Assembly (NCBI RefSeq): GCF_000153105.1
Contig: NZ_CH672376.1
Coordinates: 2,271,120 to 2,335,119, forward strand
DNA: 64,000 nt
From: Blastopirellula marina DSM 3645
GTDB lineage: Bacteria; Planctomycetota; Planctomycetia; Pirellulales; Pirellulaceae
Direction of reading: 5' to 3'
The translations under genes were made by a program, and so were the position numbers. Under the pieces are notes generated by a model, which was given only the letters and a program-made list of their open reading frames with translations, had not been told where the DNA came from and did no database searches. This document shows positions 17,292-26,717 of this stretch, piece after piece; within the stretch, counting starts at the first letter, position 1; the number at the start of each line of letters is the position of its first letter.

Positions 17292-17531
17292 ATGAAAGAA
17301 AAGATTCACCCCCGCTACGAGGAAGCGGCCGTGAAATGCGGTTGTGGTAACAGCTTCACCACCCGCAGCACGCGCAAAGAAATCGTCGTAGACGTTTGCA
17401 GCGCCTGCCACCCGTTCTACACAGGCAAGCTGAAATTCGTCGACTCAGGCGGACGCATCGAGAAGTTCAAGAACAAGATCGCCAAGAGCGGTTACGCGAG
17501 CCTCGAGAAGCCGAAGAAGAAAAAGAAGTAG
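17292..17531 (+). CDS. rpmE: 50S ribosomal protein L31
   Basis: 79 residues. The protein opens [20 protein letters not shown] and contains [20 protein letters not shown], the L31 signature. The cysteines in CGCG and CSAC place it in the zinc-binding (C+) type rather than the zinc-free paralogue used under zinc starvation. The tail is a lysine run (KPKKKKK) that is typical of planctomycete and other longer L31 proteins. It precedes prfA, a common bacterial arrangement, with a hairpin terminator between them. Confidence 0.95.
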   Translation: MKEKIHPRYEEAAVKCGCGNSFTTRSTRKEIVVDVCSACHPFYTGKLKFVDSGGRIEKFKNKIAKSGYASLEKPKKKKK

Positions 17532-17557
17532 CGACGGCATCAACGATCTTCGCCCAG

Positions 17558-17587
17558 CGCGAGCTTTCTATCCACGGAAGGCTCGCG
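17558..17587 (+). terminator. Hairpin between rpmE and prfA
   Basis: The arms CGCGAGC and GCTCGCG pair perfectly, with further partial pairing inside, followed by TTCTTCGTT. The T tract is weak, so it may attenuate rather than fully terminate rpmE transcription before prfA. Confidence 0.6.
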
Positions 17588-17645
17588 TTCTTCGTTGACT
17601 GACTTCTATTTTTCTTATTCGCCATAGTGACCAGAGGGTTCTCCC

Positions 17646-18722
17646 ATGCGTGAGATGTTGGAGGAAAAGCTGTCCCGCTTCGAGTTTCTCGAAAAGCAGA
17701 TGAGCGATCCCGATGTCATGGGAAATTCGCATCAGATGGCGACGATTGCGCGCGAGCATGGCTCTCTGGCCAAGTTGGCGACCAAGTATCGTACTTTCAA
17801 AAATACGATCGATGAGATGGGCGAAGCGAAAGAGCTGCTGGAAAGCGACGACGAAGAGATGTGCGAGTTGGCGGCAGCCGACATCGTGACGCTGAAAGCG
17901 AAGCGCGAAAAGCTGTGGCAAGAGCTGCTCGATATGACGATCGGCGGCGACGACGCTAATCGTACGCGAATTGTCTTGGAAATCCGGGGCGGCGCCGGTG
18001 GCGATGAAGCGGCTCTGTTCGCTCGCGACTTGTACGAAATGTACAAGCGCTACGCCGAAACGAAAAAGTGGAAGTACGAAGTGATGGAAGCCAACCCGAC
18101 CGAGTTGGGCGGCTTCAAAGAAGTCATCATCAGCGTCGAAGGGGAAGGAGTCTATCGCGAGCTGCAGTACGAGAGCGGCGGTCACCGCGTGCAGCGCGTT
18201 CCCGAAACCGAGGCCAAGGGCCGAGTTCATACGTCCGCCGCGACCGTCGCAGTGATGCCGGAACCGGAAGATGTCGAGTTTGAGCTGAACCCGGAAGACT
18301 ACGAAGTCGAACGTTACGCGGCTTCCAGCGGTCCCGGTGGTCAGCACGTGAACAAGACGGCGTCGGCCGTTCGTTTGATTCATAAAGACGGCGTGATCGT
18401 GCAATGCTGCGAAGAGCGAAGTCAGCACAAAAATCTGGCCAAAGCGCTTCGCTTGCTGAAGACCAAGCTGTACGAAGTCAAGCGTGCCGAAGAAGAGAAG
18501 CAACGGAGCGATCATCGCAAATCGCTGGTCGGATCGGGCGATCGCAGCCAACGCATTCGGACCTACAACTTCCCAGAAAATCGCGTCACCGATCACCGTA
18601 TCAATCTGACGCTCTATAAGCTGGATCAAATCATCGCCGGCGCCATTCAGCCGGTGATCGATGGTTTGGTCGACTACGATCGCCAGCAGTTGCGCGGCGA
18701 CATGGGCGACCTCGAAGAATAA
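17646..18722 (+). CDS. prfA: Peptide chain release factor 1
   Basis: 358 residues, the usual RF1 length. Recognises UAA and UAG in the ribosomal A site and triggers peptide release. Conserved RF domain 2 begins at [19 protein letters not shown] (about residues 117-135). The catalytic GGQ is in [17 protein letters not shown] near residue 230, and the glutamine is the methylation target of PrmC, whose gene follows 42 bp downstream. RF1 rather than RF2 is supported by the absence of the programmed frameshift and by the C-terminal sequence [20 protein letters not shown]. Gene order prfA-prmC is classic. Confidence 0.96.
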   Translation: MREMLEEKLSRFEFLEKQMSDPDVMGNSHQMATIAREHGSLAKLATKYRTFKNTIDEMGEAKELLESDDEEMCELAAADIVTLKAKREKLWQELLDMTIGGDDANRTRIVLEIRGGAGGDEAALFARDLYEMYKRYAETKKWKYEVMEANPTELGGFKEVIISVEGEGVYRELQYESGGHRVQRVPETEAKGRVHTSAATVAVMPEPEDVEFELNPEDYEVERYAASSGPGGQHVNKTASAVRLIHKDGVIVQCCEERSQHKNLAKALRLLKTKLYEVKRAEEEKQRSDHRKSLVGSGDRSQRIRTYNFPENRVTDHRINLTLYKLDQIIAGAIQPVIDGLVDYDRQQLRGDMGDLEE

Positions 18723-18764
18723 TCGATCCAATGACGCCGCAGAGGCGCAGCCGCAGGAGATGCT

Positions 18765-19649
18765 ATGTCGGCGGAAGAGCCATGGACGGTAGGGCGCCTC
18801 TTGAAGTGGACCACTGACTATCTGCAGCAACAACAGGCCGACTCGCCGCGTCTGGACGCCGAACTTTTGTTGGCCCAGGCCCTCGGTTGCAAGCGAATTG
18901 AACTCTACACGCGCTTTGACGAAGTCGTCGCCGAAGAGCCGCGCGGAAAGTTCCGCCAGTTGGTCAAACAACGCGCCGCCGGAATGCCGGTCGCCTATCT
19001 CCTGGGCCGGAGAGAATTTTACTCTCGCGACTTTCGCGTCACGCCGGACGTATTGATCCCGCGTCCCGAGACAGAGCATCTGGTCATCGCCGCGCTCGAT
19101 CGTTTGCGCGAGACGGCCAAGACCGAAACCGCACGCATTTGCGACGTCGGCGCCGGCAGCGGCTGTATCGCCATCACGCTAGCGAAAGACTTACCCAAGC
19201 TGCAGGTGACGGCGATTGATATCAGCGCCGCAGCACTGCAAGTCGCCCAGCAGAACGCCGAAGAGCACGGCGTCGCGGAGCAAATCAAGTTTGTCAAAAG
19301 CGATCTGTTGACTGCGCTGCCCGAGAACGCCGTTTTCGATCTGATCGTCAGTAATCCGCCTTACATCGGGCTGGTCGAGAAGCCGTCGCTTCCCAAGGAT
19401 GTGCTGCAGTATGAGCCGCATGTCGCGCTCTTTAGCGGCGAAGATGGGCTGGACGCGATTCGAGAATTAGTGCGTCAGGCGCCGTCGCACCTCAAGCCGG
19501 GCGGATGGCTGTTGATCGAATTTGGCCCGGTAGTGGCCGAAGCCGCGGTGGCGATTGTGACGGCCAGCGATCAATTTGAGGCGCCGACCGTCGAAAAAGA
19601 TTTGGCGAAACTGCCGCGCGTGTTGATCGCCCGGCGCAAAGCGACTTAG
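18765..19649 (+). CDS. prmC: Release factor glutamine methyltransferase
   Basis: 294 residues. Transfers a methyl group from S-adenosylmethionine to the glutamine of the GGQ motif in release factors. An N-terminal helical domain (residues about 1-85) is followed by a Rossmann methyltransferase fold with the SAM-binding motif DVGAGSGCIAITLAKDL (about residues 126-142). The substrate-binding motif NPPYIG is near residue 198. The upstream neighbour is prfA, as in most bacteria. The stop overlaps the stop region of the convergent GGDEF gene by four bases. Confidence 0.95.
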   Translation: MSAEEPWTVGRLLKWTTDYLQQQQADSPRLDAELLLAQALGCKRIELYTRFDEVVAEEPRGKFRQLVKQRAAGMPVAYLLGRREFYSRDFRVTPDVLIPRPETEHLVIAALDRLRETAKTETARICDVGAGSGCIAITLAKDLPKLQVTAIDISAAALQVAQQNAEEHGVAEQIKFVKSDLLTALPENAVFDLIVSNPPYIGLVEKPSLPKDVLQYEPHVALFSGEDGLDAIRELVRQAPSHLKPGGWLLIEFGPVVAEAAVAIVTASDQFEAPTVEKDLAKLPRVLIARRKAT

Positions 19650-20953
19650 CGTTCCTCGACTTTAACCGTCCGGCCGACGACTTTGTATTCGGGCGCCGTG
19701 ATCGGCGTCGGACCGTTGCCTTCATCAATCACCGTGCAGTTGCGTCCATTTTTCTTCGCGACGCGCGTCGCTTTTTCCAGACGCTTGATCACCTTGGTCG
19801 TCGTGTCGTCGGCGCCCACCTCGGCGACGCCGATGCTCACCATCATCGCGACTTCCTCACCATCCAAGTTGAAGATGGTCGATTCCAGCGTTTGGCGAAT
19901 ACGTTCGACGCTGCTGGTCGCATTGCGGGGACCGGTATCGCCGAAGAAGATGATGAACTGTTGCCCTGTGGCGCGGCAAACGATGTCGAAGCCGCGATCC
20001 TTGCGAATGAGTTCGCCCAGCAATCTCCCAAATTCGGCCAGTAGACGATCGCCGGCTTCGGCGCCCAAGCGCTCGTTGATTTTGCGCAGGTTGTCAATGT
20101 CGAGCAATGCGACGCTGACGATCCGCTCGCGGCGGATGTCGGCTCGCCACCATTCGTAGAAGACGACTTCCAGGCCGTTGCGATTGTGTAGTTTCGTGAG
20201 GCCGTCGAACTGCATCTTGCGGTCGACTTCGGCCAAGCGTCGCTCGGCTCGCAAGATGGTCAGCAGCGTCTCTTGCATCTTGTCACGGAGATCGTGGGCG
20301 AGATCGATCAGGCGGCTGATCTCTTGCATCAAGCGACGTCGTCCATCGGCAGGTTCGGTCGAAAGATCCAAGTGTTCGATATTACTGATCGTGGTTTCGA
20401 TCTGGGCCGCTTGTTCCATCAGCACCGTACCCAGCAAGCTGCCGATATCGGAATACTCGCCCAACGAATCGCCGTTGCTATCGAGCGTATTCGCCGCTTC
20501 GGCCTGTTTGTTCAGCCATTCACGATTGAGATCTTCTAGTTCGACCGTCAGCACTTCCATTAGTCCCGAGTCGGGAGACTCGGCCATGCCGCGCAACTGA
20601 TTGTCGATTTCGATCAGCGCATCGCGATATCGACCAACCTCCAACCGCAGCACTTCGGCCGACGCTTCGACCAGGCTATTTGCGACAATCGACTCTCCTT
20701 GCAGCATTCCAATATATTCAGGCGGTATCGCGTCGATCGAAGCAATCGCGCGAGCACGGACTGTGGCTGTGGGGTCCGCATTCGCGGTCGCGCACGAGAG
20801 TTCGCGATGCGCGTCGATCTCGGAGACCTCTTGCTGGGAATCAAGAGCCATGATGGCCCGATTTTCCTCGGCAAGTTGGCGCAGGTAGAACGCAAGCCCA
20901 AATCCGACAAGCAGATTGGCGAACATCATCCCACTTAAAAATAGAAACAACAC
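19646..20953 (-). CDS. Membrane-anchored GGDEF-domain protein with degenerate active site
   Basis: 435 residues from a GTG start. An N-terminal membrane helix (FANLLVGFGLAFYLRQLA) precedes a long helical region of about 240 residues. A GGDEF domain follows at about 255-415, with KLHNRNGLEVVFYEWW and ALLDIDNLRKINERLGAEAG intact. In the active-site turn the usual R-GGDEF is replaced by RATGQQF, so the metal/catalytic acidic pair is missing. Diguanylate cyclase activity is therefore unlikely; the domain may bind nucleotide or act as a receptor or scaffold. The N-terminal linker is rich in Glu and Leu, probably a coiled coil. It lies convergently against prmC. Confidence 0.85.
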   Translation of the reverse strand: MLFLFLSGMMFANLLVGFGLAFYLRQLAEENRAIMALDSQQEVSEIDAHRELSCATANADPTATVRARAIASIDAIPPEYIGMLQGESIVANSLVEASAEVLRLEVGRYRDALIEIDNQLRGMAESPDSGLMEVLTVELEDLNREWLNKQAEAANTLDSNGDSLGEYSDIGSLLGTVLMEQAAQIETTISNIEHLDLSTEPADGRRRLMQEISRLIDLAHDLRDKMQETLLTILRAERRLAEVDRKMQFDGLTKLHNRNGLEVVFYEWWRADIRRERIVSVALLDIDNLRKINERLGAEAGDRLLAEFGRLLGELIRKDRGFDIVCRATGQQFIIFFGDTGPRNATSSVERIRQTLESTIFNLDGEEVAMMVSIGVAEVGADDTTTKVIKRLEKATRVAKKNGRNCTVIDEGNGPTPITAPEYKVVGRTVKVEER

Positions 20954-21087
20954 GCTACAGCCCCAGAAATTCGTAGTCGATGCGATCGACGATTGGTCAG
21001 ACCACCCTCATGGAAGCCTACGTTAGTAAAATGTCGGAAGTCTACCGGCGGCGGACCTTCTGGCGAATGGCGATCCGATTGTTCCGA

Positions 21088-22140
21088 TCATTTCGGCAAC
21101 GACATGGGGTTCGCATCTGCGGCGGGGACTTCTTCGCCGCGTAAGATGGCTCGACGAAACGGGTTGTCGGCTGAAATTATTGGTCCTTGAATCGGCGTCT
21201 CCAGCGCTGCGGTAAACCGTTGCAGCTCCGAATCGATGCGATCGGCCTGTTGAACCAGCAACGCTTCTAGCGAAATGGGGCGGCGGTAGTCGCCATCGGC
21301 GTAGTAGTCCTGATGCGTCAGAAAGATCAGTTCTAAGCGGCGGAGCTGCTCGGCGGCGATCCCCAGCGTGCGGCCAGTGTCGCGAACCAGATCGCGTCCC
21401 AGCAGAACATGCCCCAAAATCTGACCATCCGGCGTAGCGGCGACGCCTCCGCCGTCAAGATCGATCTCGATTAGTTTCCCCAGGTCATGCGTCAGGGCGC
21501 CGGCGATCGCCAGGTCGCAAGTGAGCGAGTCGCGCAGCACTGCGTACTGGTGTCGATATTGCAGGATCAGTTCCAGCACGGTCTGAGCGACGCTGACAGA
21601 ATGTTCGAGCAGTCCTCCCTGGTAGCGATGATGATGAACCATGCCGGCCGGCGCAATGAGCAGCGCCTCGAAATTTTGCGAATAGATCGTGGTCACCAGC
21701 TCACGGATCAAATCGTCTTTGATCTCATGTCGGCAGATCGCCAGCGCCGTTTCGTAAAGATCGGCGGGATCTTCCACCGAACGGGGTTGGCAGCGAATCG
21801 GGTCAAAGCCTTGCGAACGGTCGTCGTCGGTGACTGGGCGAATCTTCTGCAACCGCAACTGGCGACCATGCGCCGATTCGGTATAGATCGCGCGAATCTT
21901 GAAGTGCTCACCGATCTTCCAGTCGAGACGACAAGTTTCGAGCCAGGGGGAATCTTCCCAAAGCATCACCGTAGCGCGGCGGCGATCATCCCGAAACTCG
22001 ACGCGGATGTAAAGACGCCCGCTGCGAGTCACCGCTTCTTCGCGCGAGACCAATTGCACAAAGATGTCCCCACGTTCTCCGTGGAGCAGGTCGCCAAGCG
22101 TGGTGGAAATGGAGAATGCTTCGTCGTTCATGCCCGCCAT
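21088..22140 (-). CDS. YhaM-like OB-fold plus HD-domain 3'-5' exoribonuclease
   Basis: 350 residues. The N-terminal 120 residues resemble an OB-fold nucleic-acid-binding domain (YIRVEFRDDRRRATVMLWED). An HD metal-dependent phosphohydrolase domain follows, with HHHRYQGGLLEHSVSVAQ, the HD pair in GALTHDLGKLIE, and later histidines in LGHVLLG and LTHQDYY. This order is the YhaM/CBF1 architecture, which degrades RNA or single-stranded DNA from the 3' end. An in-frame ATG nine bases downstream (22131) with GGCGGG before it is an equally possible start. It precedes no obvious operon partner; the acyltransferase gene lies upstream on the same strand with about 110 bp between. Confidence 0.85.
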   Translation of the reverse strand: MAGMNDEAFSISTTLGDLLHGERGDIFVQLVSREEAVTRSGRLYIRVEFRDDRRRATVMLWEDSPWLETCRLDWKIGEHFKIRAIYTESAHGRQLRLQKIRPVTDDDRSQGFDPIRCQPRSVEDPADLYETALAICRHEIKDDLIRELVTTIYSQNFEALLIAPAGMVHHHRYQGGLLEHSVSVAQTVLELILQYRHQYAVLRDSLTCDLAIAGALTHDLGKLIEIDLDGGGVAATPDGQILGHVLLGRDLVRDTGRTLGIAAEQLRRLELIFLTHQDYYADGDYRRPISLEALLVQQADRIDSELQRFTAALETPIQGPIISADNPFRRAILRGEEVPAADANPMSLPK

Positions 22141-22251
22141 TTTAGCGGATGCCGACCCCCCTTCAAGAGTTTTTAGGGCCTCTGCAGAAACCGGAGAAAT
22201 GCTTGAGAACGTCTCAATTCAGGTCGCCCGAGAAACGCGCCAATGGAACCG

Positions 22252-23466
22252 CTAGACGCTATAGAGCGGCGATTCGAGGGCCAGCTTCGCTAGTTTCGCC
22301 GCCAAGCGATCGCGCAACGTTTCCATCAGCGGGTCGACGCTGGCCGTGCGATCTCGTTCTGGCGAAACTTCGATCGCTGGATCGACGTCAATTACGACAT
22401 GCAGTTTGCCATGCCTGCGGACTTTGTCGGTCAGGTCTTCCTCGTATCGCTCGACCGTTTCCAGCATGCGATCGACCGAGGGATAATCGGCCAGATAGTC
22501 CGGCAAATAGCAGGAAAGTTGTTGCGCAAGATAGATGTCGGCCAACTGATTCCAGCGGCGATTGCGTTCCTCGGTGGGCAATTTTTCTTTCACCATCGCC
22601 GGCATGATCTTCATGCGCAGCGCTTTGACCCGCGGAACGACGGCCGTTAGTTCAGTATGACCGATCCATTCCGCTTCCAACGGCCCCAGCAGACGATTGA
22701 TCAAATCATCAAGTCGCTGCCGCGTGCTGCCGGTCCGAATTTGCTGGAAGTGATCAATCTCTTTTAACGCCAGCAGGGCGCTGCCGACTTTGGCGATCCG
22801 ATCAAACAAGGGGAGATGCGTTTGCGGTCGCCAGGTCAGGCGATGTTCGATCTCGGTCAGAACCGGATCGACGGCGCGGCTTAGATCGCCGCGGAACAAA
22901 TATTTGATGCCGATCGGATGAATCACCACTTTGCCGCCGCATGCTTTGGCCCGCTTTTTGGCCGCCGTGCGCGCGATAAACGAAACTCCGTCCAGTAACG
23001 CATGCACGCGGTCGTTGGTCCGCGTGGTCGACCCCTCCGGAAATAGCAGCAGCGGGCGTTCGGCGTTCGCCAATGCGTCAATCGCCGTATTGATCGCCTG
23101 GCGGTCGATCCCTTCGCGATAAATGCTAAATCCTCCCATCATGCGGATCGCCCACGCGGTGAACCAGCCTTGATTGAACAAGTGCCAGCTCGCCATCGCG
23201 TAGAGATGAAAACCAACATCTTTGGCCAAGTAGCCAAGCGTCAATGGATCGGAGGTGCGGCAATGATTGGGGGCCATCATCACGCCGTGACCGGCGTCGA
23301 TCGACTCGCGGAGCAGATGCTGATTTCTCAGCTCATAGCTCTCTACTCCTTCGACCTTGCGCAGGTAGAGTCCGTAGAGGTCAAACCGCTGGATCAGCGA
23401 CGGCCACCAGGAGCCGCGATGGGGAGGGATAAACTTGTACGGTTTTTCGAAAACGATCTGCTGCAT
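22252..23466 (-). CDS. PlsC-type 1-acyl-glycerol-3-phosphate acyltransferase family protein
   Basis: 404 residues. The acyltransferase block NHCRTSDPLT (the NHX4D motif, histidine as base) is near residue 67 and FPEGSTTRTNDR (substrate-binding FPEGTRS equivalent) is near residue 142. A C-terminal region of about 200 residues, without recognised motifs, follows the family domain and is longer than in standard PlsC proteins (about 240 residues). No transmembrane helix is strong, so a peripheral membrane location is likely. The expected reaction is acyl transfer to lysophosphatidic acid or a related acceptor; the exact substrate is open. It starts about 20 bp after galE ends, so the two may be co-transcribed. 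Confidence 0.85.
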   Translation of the reverse strand: MQQIVFEKPYKFIPPHRGSWWPSLIQRFDLYGLYLRKVEGVESYELRNQHLLRESIDAGHGVMMAPNHCRTSDPLTLGYLAKDVGFHLYAMASWHLFNQGWFTAWAIRMMGGFSIYREGIDRQAINTAIDALANAERPLLLFPEGSTTRTNDRVHALLDGVSFIARTAAKKRAKACGGKVVIHPIGIKYLFRGDLSRAVDPVLTEIEHRLTWRPQTHLPLFDRIAKVGSALLALKEIDHFQQIRTGSTRQRLDDLINRLLGPLEAEWIGHTELTAVVPRVKALRMKIMPAMVKEKLPTEERNRRWNQLADIYLAQQLSCYLPDYLADYPSVDRMLETVERYEEDLTDKVRRHGKLHVVIDVDPAIEVSPERDRTASVDPLMETLRDRLAAKLAKLALESPLYSV

Positions 23467-23487
23467 GATGGGAAGCGATAGTTTCCG

Positions 23488-24471
23488 CTAGTCGGCGTAA
23501 CCGTTCGGATGGGCGACGTGCCAATTCCAAGCGGTTTTCACGGTTTCTCGAATATCCAGGTATTTGGCGCGCCAGCCCAGTTGCTCGGCCGCCAGCGATG
23601 CGTCAGCGACCAGTTCCGGAGGATCGCCAGGTCGACGGGGAGCGATTTTCTCAGGGATCTCTCGGCCGGTGACGTCACGACACGCCTGAATCACTTGGCG
23701 AACGCTGACTCCTTCGCCGGTTCCCAGGTTCAAGCGGAGCGCCACGCCGGGCTCCAGCTTTTGCATCGCAGTTAAATGGGCCGAGGCCAAGTCGTCCACA
23801 TGAATATAGTCGCGAACGCAGGTCCCGTCCGGCGTGGGGTAATCATCGCCAAAAATTGAAATTGCTTCGCGCTGCCCCAGAGCGACTTGCAGCACGATCG
23901 GTATTAGGTGGGACTCGGGATCGTGGTCTTCACCGATGTCGCCGTCCGGCGAAGCGCCCGAAGCGTTGAAGTACCGCAGCGCTGCATAGCCAAAACCATA
24001 CGCATGGCTGTAATCGGCCAGCGCATGCTCAATACAAAGCTTCGTAAAGCCGTACGGATTGACCGGCGACTGCTTTGTCGATTCGGTAATCGGCATTTGA
24101 TCGGGTTCGCCATAGGTGGCGCAGGTGCTCGAGAAGACGATGCGCCGCACGTCGGCTGCTCGCATCGCGTCCAGCAGCGAGAGGGTCGCAACGATGTTGT
24201 TGCGATAGTATTTGGCCGGATCGGTGACTGATTCTCCCACCAATGCGCTCGCGGCGAAATGCATCACTGCTTCGATCTTGAGCTCGCGCATCAGCCCGGT
24301 CAGGCGTTCCCCTTCGTGCAGATCTCCCACAATCAGTCGATCAGCCGGGACCGCGCCGCGATGTCCTTGCGAGAGATTGTCGTAAATCCAAACGTCATGT
24401 CCCTGCCGACTCAACAGACGAGCGGTGTGCGAGCCGACATAGCCGGCGCCTCCTGAAACCAAGACGTTCAT
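23488..24471 (-). CDS. galE: UDP-glucose 4-epimerase
   Basis: 327 residues, normal length. Interconverts UDP-glucose and UDP-galactose through a bound NAD. The Rossmann nucleotide motif SGGAGYVGSHTARLL is at residues 6-20. The catalytic serine and threonine lie in SSTCATYG near 122-129, and the Tyr-X3-Lys pair in YGFTK near 148-152. RYFNASGASPDG, HLIPIVLQVALG and CVRDYIHVDDLASAH are the conserved GalE segments. The acyltransferase gene begins 22 bp after its stop on the same strand, suggesting an envelope-polymer context. Confidence 0.95.
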   Translation of the reverse strand: MNVLVSGGAGYVGSHTARLLSRQGHDVWIYDNLSQGHRGAVPADRLIVGDLHEGERLTGLMRELKIEAVMHFAASALVGESVTDPAKYYRNNIVATLSLLDAMRAADVRRIVFSSTCATYGEPDQMPITESTKQSPVNPYGFTKLCIEHALADYSHAYGFGYAALRYFNASGASPDGDIGEDHDPESHLIPIVLQVALGQREAISIFGDDYPTPDGTCVRDYIHVDDLASAHLTAMQKLEPGVALRLNLGTGEGVSVRQVIQACRDVTGREIPEKIAPRRPGDPPELVADASLAAEQLGWRAKYLDIRETVKTAWNWHVAHPNGYAD

Positions 24472-24696
24472 GATGGGGGCCTTCCCATGGGCGGGGTTCC
24501 ATTTTCAAGCGTGCGATCCATTGCGCCCAGATTTTGGACGAAATCGCCGCTAGGATCAATACGACCGGTAAGGATAACCGTAGCTTGAAGTTACGTTTTT
24601 CAGACCGACGAAATCGGGGTAGTTTCAATCTAGCCCTGTTTGCCGCCGATATTGGATAATGACGCACTCAAACATACCGCGAGAAAATCGGCGCGC

Positions 24697-25638
24697 ATGG
24701 CCAGATTACGACGAAAATTAGTTCGCCCCCCGTCGCAATCGCGCGGTAACGTCGCGGCCCGCATGTCGGCGGCCTTTACCGACTATCTGCAGAGCGAGTG
24801 CCATTTAGCCGCAAATACGGTGGCCGCCTACCGCCGCGATTTGGTCCGCTTCGAAAGATGGCTCGGAGCCCGCGAGATTCGTACGCTGCGGGTTGGGGAA
24901 CTTTCGGACTATGTCGCTTGGCTTTACAAGGAAGAGTTGGCCCCGGCTTCCATTGCCCGCGCGGTCGTGTCGCTCAAGATCTTCTTCCGCTATCTCCAGT
25001 TGGAAGGGATCTTGCAAGACAACTTGGTCGAATTGCTCGGCAGTCAAAAAATTTGGCGCCGCATTCCGTCGGTGATCGCCCCGCACAAGATTGATGATCT
25101 GCTGACGGCGCCTTGGAGCGAAGACCCTTACTGGCGTCGCGATCGAGCGTTGTTAGAAGTGCTGTACGCGACCGGTTGCCGCGCCTCAGAAGTAAGCGGC
25201 TTGCGAATGGATGACGTCCATTTAGACGAAGGCTACGTCAAGTGCGAAGGCAAGGGATCCAAACAGCGGATCGCGCCGCTGGCCCAAAAGTCGGCGCGCG
25301 TTGTTAAGACCTATCTCGACGAAGAACGGCCGCGACTATCGAAAAAGAATCTGCGCGACGCGGCGTTTCTGTTTTTGTCGCGCAGCGGAAAGCGATTATC
25401 ACGCATCGCAATCTGGGAGTTGGTGAAGAAGTACGCCGCGAGAGCTGGGATCGATCCCGATGTCAGTCCCCACTCGCTGCGACACAGTTTTGCGACCCAC
25501 TTGCTTGCCGGCGGCGCCGACCTGCGGCATGTGCAAGAGATGATGGGCCATGCGAGCATCGCGACGACGCAGATCTACACGCATGTCGACCAGTCGCGGT
25601 TGAAGAAGGTCCACGCCCAGTATCATCCGCGAGCTTGA
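24697..25638 (+). CDS. xerD: Tyrosine recombinase of the XerC/XerD family
   Basis: 313 residues from the ATG at 24697; a later ATG at 24763 would give 291 residues, closer to the usual 298. Resolves chromosome dimers by site-specific strand exchange at dif. An N-terminal SAM-like core-binding domain (YLQSECHLAANTVAAYRRDL) is followed by the catalytic domain. The active residues are Arg in TGCRASEVSGL, Lys in GKGSKQRIAPL, His-X2-Arg in HSLRHSFATHLLAGG, His in MGHASIATTQIY, and the nucleophile Tyr in IYTHV. No phage or integron genes adjoin it, so a housekeeping role is more likely than an integrase. XerC versus XerD cannot be decided. Confidence 0.9.
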   Translation: MARLRRKLVRPPSQSRGNVAARMSAAFTDYLQSECHLAANTVAAYRRDLVRFERWLGAREIRTLRVGELSDYVAWLYKEELAPASIARAVVSLKIFFRYLQLEGILQDNLVELLGSQKIWRRIPSVIAPHKIDDLLTAPWSEDPYWRRDRALLEVLYATGCRASEVSGLRMDDVHLDEGYVKCEGKGSKQRIAPLAQKSARVVKTYLDEERPRLSKKNLRDAAFLFLSRSGKRLSRIAIWELVKKYAARAGIDPDVSPHSLRHSFATHLLAGGADLRHVQEMMGHASIATTQIYTHVDQSRLKKVHAQYHPRA

Positions 25639-25661
25639 ACTGCGCAAGATTTTGGACTTTG

Positions 25662-25705
25662 GCGCCATTGCTCTTTCGGCAAAGACGCCGTAACAGCAAT
25701 GGCGC
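25662..25705. terminator. Bidirectional hairpin between xerD and the exbD gene
   Basis: The arms GCGCCATTGCT and AGCAATGGCGC are perfectly complementary across a 22-base loop. It sits between two converging genes and is flanked by a TTTT-rich arm on one side and GAAAAC on the other, as expected of a shared terminator. The loop is longer than usual. Confidence 0.6.
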
Positions 25706-25727
25706 GAAAACGCTTGCTCAGCTTCGG

Positions 25728-26234
25728 TTAGCCGCCGCCTGAGGAGGGTGAAAACTTGACCTTTTCGATCAAGCGTTGGATGTTCCCCTCTTTATCGACG
25801 CGGCCGGTGACGGCGGTCATCGCTTCGATGACGAACTCGTACTGCAAGTTATAGTCGGCGTCGATTTCGATCTCGGCGGTTTCTCGCGCCGAACCGGGAC
25901 CGGTGTCGGTGCCGATTTGCGTGACGATTTGGTCCTGCAGCTTTCTGAACTTGTCCTGATAGGACAAGCCGCTGAAGGTTCGTTCGCCGAGACGGACTTC
26001 GTCCAGCTTGCCAGTTGGCGTGGCGCGCAACGTGAGCTTCAGCGGCAAGTTGTCAAAGCTGGGCGAACCTTGCGCGGCGGCCGGCATCTTGATATCGAAA
26101 TCCCCTTCCATCGCCGCGACTTTGAACGTCATGACGAAGAAGACGAGCAGCTGAAACACGATGTCGATCATCGGCGTCATCTGCAATTCGATTTTGTTGC
26201 CCCCCTCGTGGCGGGCCGAATTTCGTAACTTCAT
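25728..26234 (-). CDS. ExbD/TolR-family biopolymer transport protein (second copy in operon)
   Basis: 168 residues. A short cytoplasmic N-terminus, then one membrane helix, QMTPMIDIVFQLLVFFVMTF, carrying the conserved aspartate that takes part in proton translocation. A periplasmic ExbD/TolR domain follows. With ExbB it converts the proton gradient into mechanical work on an envelope partner such as TonB or a Tol-like protein. The reading frame begins 15 bases after the preceding ExbD gene ends, so they are one unit. Two non-identical ExbD copies beside one ExbB are usual in planctomycetes. No TonB was seen nearby. Confidence 0.9.
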   Translation of the reverse strand: MKLRNSARHEGGNKIELQMTPMIDIVFQLLVFFVMTFKVAAMEGDFDIKMPAAAQGSPSFDNLPLKLTLRATPTGKLDEVRLGERTFSGLSYQDKFRKLQDQIVTQIGTDTGPGSARETAEIEIDADYNLQYEFVIEAMTAVTGRVDKEGNIQRLIEKVKFSPSSGGG

Positions 26235-26248
26235 AGGTGGGCGACTTC

Positions 26249-26677
26249 CTAGCGGTTCAACCGTTCTTTGGCTCTTAGGGCAAATAGTTCAAAGCCGACG
26301 TCTTGGCAAAGCCGGATTACCTCCTGGACTTTGCCGGTCGGCACCGCCTTGTCTCCGCGGATGATGATTGTCACCTTCTTCGGATCGTCCGTGTATTGCT
26401 TTTCTAGGATCATCCGCTTCCGCAGTTGCTCCATGTCATGCTCATCATTGGAAATCACAGTGAGGCCGCTCTGACGAACATGCAAGGTCAGTGCGTCGAC
26501 CAACGGCGCATCTGGCGGTCGGGCCAGTTCGCTGTCGGGCAGTCTCACCTTGTCGTCTTGTTCGGCCTGACTGAAATTGATCAGCACCATAAAAAAGGCG
26601 ATCAACTGAAACGTCATGTCGATCATCGGGGTCATATCCCCTTCGGCCAACTCACGACGTGACTTTTTGATTCGCAT
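26249..26677 (-). CDS. ExbD/TolR-family biopolymer transport protein (first copy in operon)
   Basis: 142 residues, the standard ExbD length. The membrane helix DMTPMIDMTFQLIAFFMVLI contains the conserved aspartate. The periplasmic part ends with DKAVPTGKVQEVIRLCQDVG, matching the swapped-strand ExbD/TolR fold. It lies 40 bp after the ExbB gene and 15 bp before the second ExbD. The two ExbD proteins differ clearly in the periplasmic domain, which may give a hetero-oligomeric stator pair. Its partner in the operon is the MotA/TolQ/ExbB protein encoded at 26718-27554. Confidence 0.9.
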   Translation of the reverse strand: MRIKKSRRELAEGDMTPMIDMTFQLIAFFMVLINFSQAEQDDKVRLPDSELARPPDAPLVDALTLHVRQSGLTVISNDEHDMEQLRKRMILEKQYTDDPKKVTIIIRGDKAVPTGKVQEVIRLCQDVGFELFALRAKERLNR

Positions 26678-26717
26678 GCAATGTCTCCGCTTAAAAGGGG
26701 GTCGATTTCAGCAGGGC

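Noticed and set aside
17568-19079. A 503-residue open frame on the minus strand across prfA and prmC
   Set aside because: prfA and prmC on the plus strand have intact conserved motifs, so this frame is a shadow.
24697-25638. Integron or phage integrase
   Set aside because: The recombinase is a XerC/D-like housekeeping protein; no attachment site, gene cassette or phage gene is adjacent.
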